A DNA stretch of 64,000 bases from Chitinophagaceae bacterium (GTDB taxonomy: Bacteria; Bacteroidota; Bacteroidia; Chitinophagales; Chitinophagaceae): positions 1,922,001 to 1,986,000 of the forward strand of contig CP065012.1 in assembly GCA_016699815.1 (NCBI GenBank). Direction: 5' to 3'. Numbering within the stretch: position 1 is the stretch's first letter; each line of letters begins with the position of its first letter. A model generated the notes under the pieces. It was not told the origin of the DNA, did no database searches, and saw only the letters and a program-made list of their open reading frames with translations. This document shows positions 61,346-64,000 of this stretch, piece by piece. The translations under genes were made by a program, and so were the position numbers.

Positions 61346-62338
61346 ATGAAGGCAAAAACCTACAATACCATATTTTTTATACTTGGGCTGCTTACGCTGC
61401 TTTACATGGTTTACAAAATTGGGTTGCAGGTAATTTGGAACAATATAGTGCAAACGGGTATTTGGTTTGTACCGGTTATTGGCATTTGGTTAATTATTTA
61501 TATTTTAAATGCACTGGCTTTTAAAGAAATTATTTTTGAACGCAAATTGCCGGAGAGCAACCTGCCTTTTTGTCTATTTTAAAACTGACCATTTCGGGCT
61601 ATGCCATTAATTATATTACGCCATTTATAGCCCTTGGCGGCGAACCATACCGGGTTATGACGCTTCAAAAAAAACTCAATACCAATAAAGCAACATCATC
61701 GGTATTGCTGTATAATATCATCCATATTTTTTCTCATATTATTTTTTGGATGGTTTCTATTATTTGCATCATCATTGTTTTAAAGCCGGGGCTAATGGCG
61801 CTTTTTGGGCTGCATCCTCACTTTTTTAATTTTCTTATTTTTGCTGTACTGGGTTTTTTTAAAATATAAAAAAGGGTTACTGATGATAACCTTTACCATG
61901 CTGTCTAAAATCCCTTTTTTAAGAAAAAAGATAGGTGTATTTATTGAGAAACGAAGGGAAAATCTGCTGGAAATAGACCAGCACATTATTGATTTGTTCA
62001 GCCACCGCAGTGGCACATTTTATGCCTCTATGGTATTTGAATTTGTGGCCAGGGCTATTGGCTGCCTCGAAATTTATTTTATTGCATTGGCTTTGCAGGC
62101 GCCAATTGGTTTGTTCGATTCATTTGTAATTAGCGCCGGCTCTTCGTTATTTGCCAATTTAATTTTCTTTTCTCCCATGCAGTTGGGTGCAAGAGAAGGC
62201 GGTTTTATACTGGCATTGCGGAGTATGGGGCTCAATGGCGGTATGGGTATTTTTATGAGCCTGGTAACCCGTATCCGGGAACTGGTTTGGATATTTATTG
62301 GTTTAATATTAATGAAAACCAAATCGAAACATTTATAA
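61346..62338 (+). pseudogene. Flippase-like membrane protein (lysylphosphatidylglycerol synthase TM-domain family), two frame breaks
   Basis: Three overlapping frames (61346-61582, 61570-61869, 61805-62338) form one about 330-residue protein of the UPF0104/LPG-synthase transmembrane family: NALAFKEIIFERKL in the first, ITPFIALGGEPYRVMTLQKK in the second, QLGAREGGFILALRSMGL in the third. The breaks lie in T5 (61567-61571, needs one more T) and T7 (61854-61860, needs one fewer), so the net frame is restored. Compensating homopolymer indels suggest sequencing error rather than decay. Members are multi-pass inner-membrane proteins thought to move lipid-linked compounds; here that could be the inositol lipid. 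Confidence 0.75.
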
Positions 62339-62359
62339 TTTGTACACTAAATTTTTTTC

Positions 62360-63068
62360 ATGATAAAAGGTATCCTTTTTTGATTATGGCGGCACAATAG
62401 ATACCAATGGTAAACATTGGGGCGAATTGTTGTGGGAAATGTACCAGCGTTACCGGGTGCCAGTTTCCAAAGAAGTGTTCCGCCAGGCTTATACTTTTGG
62501 CGAAAAATCTTTGGCTATAAACCCGTTGATAAAACCGGGCCATAATTTTTTAGATGTTTTACAAATTAAAGTAAAATGCCAGTTTAATTACTTGTTTGCC
62601 GAAGGCCAGCTTAAAGAAAACACCGATAATTTTTCGGAAGAAATAAAAAATATAGCCGGTGATTGCAATAACTATGCTATGCATATCATAAACGCTGCAA
62701 AACCTGTACTGGAGCAACTTTCAGAAAGGTATCCTCTGATTTTAGTGTCTAATTTTTATGGAAATTTACACACTGTATTAAGGGAATTTGGCATCATCCA
62801 TTTTTTTAAAAGTATTGTAGAATCGGCCGTAGTGGGTGTAAGAAAACCCAGCCCGGAAATTTTTTCGTTGGGTGTAAAAGCCTTAAACCTTTTGCCCGAA
62901 GAATGTGTGGTAATTGGCGATTCGTACAGTAAAGATATTGCTCCCGGCCATGCTGCAGGCTGTCATACTATTTGGTTAAAAGAAACCGGCTGGGGCGACG
63001 ACCCGGAAGATACTACGCTAGCCAATAACGTAATTACAACATTTGAAGATTTACTAAAACTGCTATAG
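62360..63068 (+). pseudogene. HAD-superfamily phosphatase, one frame break near the N-terminus
   Basis: The ATG at 62360 starts MIKGILF and then breaks in a T6 run (62376-62381). With five T it reads FDYGGTIDTNGKHWGELLWE, which supplies HAD motif I (nucleophile Asp, DYGGT) and joins the 62427-63068 frame. Motif II Ser is in LILVSNFYGN, motif III Lys in VVGVRKPSPEIFSLG, and motif IV in CVVIGDSYSKDI. The full protein would be about 235 residues. It could remove the phosphate from an inositol-phosphate lipid or from inositol phosphate. Either a sequencing error or an inactivated gene; the rest of the frame is intact. Confidence 0.8.
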
Positions 63069-63117
63069 CCATTAGGTAAACTTTGAACTGTTTTTTAAAC
63101 AGCAATATCGAAAACGC

Positions 63118-63459
63118 CTATTTAAAAAAAATAATTTTATTATCGGCTTTTTCAATTACGGCCTTGCTTCCTAAAATATCCAATCCTTTTTTATCGTAAA
63201 ATTTCAGGTAAAAAGTATCATTTACCAGGTTGTATCTGCCGGGGTAGCTGTTGTTTTTTACGCTGTCAAATAACTGGCGGTAAAATTCAAAAAAGTTGTT
63301 TTCTCTAATCACAAAATAAGCATCGTTCATATCTGCCACCGATTTAAAGCTCATGGTTACCGGGCTGCTTTCAAAAGTCGTTTTATCTTTATTAAATGAG
63401 CCAAGGCTGCCACAGGAGGCTAAAGAAATAATGGTAATAAGAAACAGAATATACCGCAT
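63118..63459 (-). CDS. Small hypothetical lipoprotein
   Basis: A 113-residue protein with a lipoprotein signal: MRYILFLITIISLASC, Cys at residue 16. The mature part is a small mixed alpha/beta domain (ADMNDAYFVIRENNFFEFYR near residue 43) ending in KADNKIIFFK. No family recognised. Convergent with the HAD gene, divergent from atpD. Confidence 0.65.
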   Translation of the reverse strand: MRYILFLITIISLASCGSLGSFNKDKTTFESSPVTMSFKSVADMNDAYFVIRENNFFEFYRQLFDSVKNNSYPGRYNLVNDTFYLKFYDKKGLDILGSKAVIEKADNKIIFFK

Positions 63460-63592
63460 CTTTTCTATGATTTTTAAAGTTTTTCACCACTTATATAGCA
63501 AAAGCTGCACCAAAATGCAATATTGGGTAAAAAGTCGGCTATTTTTTCTAAAAATCCTCCCCAACAAATTTTTCAATACAGCCCTGTACCCT

Positions 63593-63600
63593 TACCTTTG
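63593..63600 (+). promoter_or_regulatory. atpD promoter -7 element
   Basis: TACCTTTG fits TAnnTTTG, 38 bases before the atpD ATG. Confidence 0.6.
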
Positions 63601-63638
63601 CGGCTCAAAAATAAACCTAATTTTTTTAAATAATTTTT

Positions 63639-64000
63639 ATGGCCAATACAGGTAAAATTAAAGCAATTATCGGCGCTGTGGTGGACGTACAGTTTGATAG
63701 CGATTCAAAACTTCCTGAAATTTTTAATGCCCTCGAAGTGGACCGTGGCGAAAGCGGCAAGTTGGTGCTTGAAGTACAGCAGCATCTTGGCGAAGACAGC
63801 GTACGTACCATTGCCATGGATGGAACGGAAGGCCTGGTGCGTGGCATGAAAGTGGTAGATACCGGCAAAGCTATTGCTATGCCTACAGGAGAAGCCATTC
63901 GTGGCCGCCTGTTTAATGTTACCGGCGACCCTATTGATGGTTTGCCTGCGGTAAGCAAAGAAAATGGCCGGCCCATACATGCAAAACCACCCATTTTTGA
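63639..64000 (+). CDS. atpD: ATP synthase F1 beta subunit (3' end missing)
   Basis: The first 120 codons of AtpD: KIKAIIGAVVDVQFDS at residues 5-20, LEVQQHLGEDSVRTIAMDGT near residue 43, GLVRGMKVVDTG near residue 65, and GRLFNVTGDPIDG near residue 87, which is the classic beta-subunit beta-barrel and entry to the nucleotide-binding domain. The Walker A lies beyond the window. It is the catalytic subunit of F1Fo ATP synthase. It has its own promoter and is apart from any other atp gene in view; in Bacteroidota atpD-atpC often form a unit separate from the main atp operon. Confidence 0.95.
   Translation, partial: MANTGKIKAIIGAVVDVQFDSDSKLPEIFNALEVDRGESGKLVLEVQQHLGEDSVRTIAMDGTEGLVRGMKVVDTGKAIAMPTGEAIRGRLFNVTGDPIDGLPAVSKENGRPIHAKPPIF

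Noticed and set aside
1..64000. tRNA, rRNA or riboswitch genes
   Set aside because: No cloverleaf-like sequence with a GTTCRAnYC arm, no rRNA segment and no recognisable riboswitch core were found by reading; a covariance-model search would be needed for certainty.

Overview
The window looks like a chromosomal segment of a Bacteroidota bacterium, most likely a Chitinophagaceae-type organism. Evidence: AT-rich DNA, promoters of the TAnnTTTG type instead of a sigma70 -10 box, very weak Shine-Dalgarno signals, and family content typical of the phylum (DUF5686 with a carboxypeptidase-like domain, DUF3078, DUF3467, DUF983, GH109, DUF1800/DUF1501 pair, bacterial serine palmitoyltransferase). No rRNA, tRNA or CRISPR array was seen.

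Layout. 1-5.6 kb: 3' end of a phosphate transporter, galE, an APC permease, a luciferase-like oxidoreductase and an unpaired transketolase C-terminal half. 5.7-12.5 kb: a complete RND multidrug efflux operon (tetR, tolC-like, adaptor, RND pump) on the minus strand. 12.7-25.5 kb: mostly housekeeping (DUF502, Zn phospholipase C-like, ABC exporter, SemiSWEET, thiolase, pyrD, cyclophilin, serS) and a secreted DUF1800/DUF1501 pair. 25.6-32.3 kb: dnaB and pheT diverge around a 435-bp gap that holds a same-strand cluster of DnaA-box matches (candidate oriC or DnaA-regulated region), followed by a coiled-coil gene, zapA and rny. 32.4-38.9 kb: APH-like kinase, GH109, DUF3467, aroE, a phosphosulfolactate synthase homologue and a TPR protein.

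39-45.2 kb is an accessory island. Read on the minus strand, it starts with a lipoprotein whose C-terminus looks like a Tae4-type peptidoglycan amidase, overlapped by a small lipoprotein (likely immunity). Next comes a start-less orphan cassette. It repeats the hinge region of the full-length lipoprotein but carries a different C-terminal domain (DUF6973-like), and a second small lipoprotein follows it. An IS3-family element with a 4-bp target duplication is inserted in frame in the orphan cassette. A decayed P-type ATPase fragment with a 152-bp repeat lies beside it. Together this looks like a polymorphic toxin locus in which C-terminal warheads could be exchanged at a conserved hinge.

50.4-63.1 kb is the most notable system. 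A MarR regulator is followed by an overlapping run of serine palmitoyltransferase, a GNAT-fold acyltransferase (candidate ceramide synthase), an extended SDR (candidate ketosphinganine/ceramide reductase) and myo-inositol-3-phosphate synthase. After a DUF5686 outer-membrane protein come a sugar/inositol-phosphate nucleotidyltransferase, an unrecognised ATP-grasp-like protein, a CDP-alcohol phosphatidyltransferase, a flippase-like membrane protein and a HAD phosphatase. This reads as a single locus for making a ceramide and adding an inositol-phosphate headgroup. The window ends inside atpD.

Data quality: six apparent single-base indels, all in homopolymers (lipoprotein signal peptide, transposase x2, flippase x2, HAD), suggest sequencing error in at least part of the window. 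Those genes may be intact in the organism.
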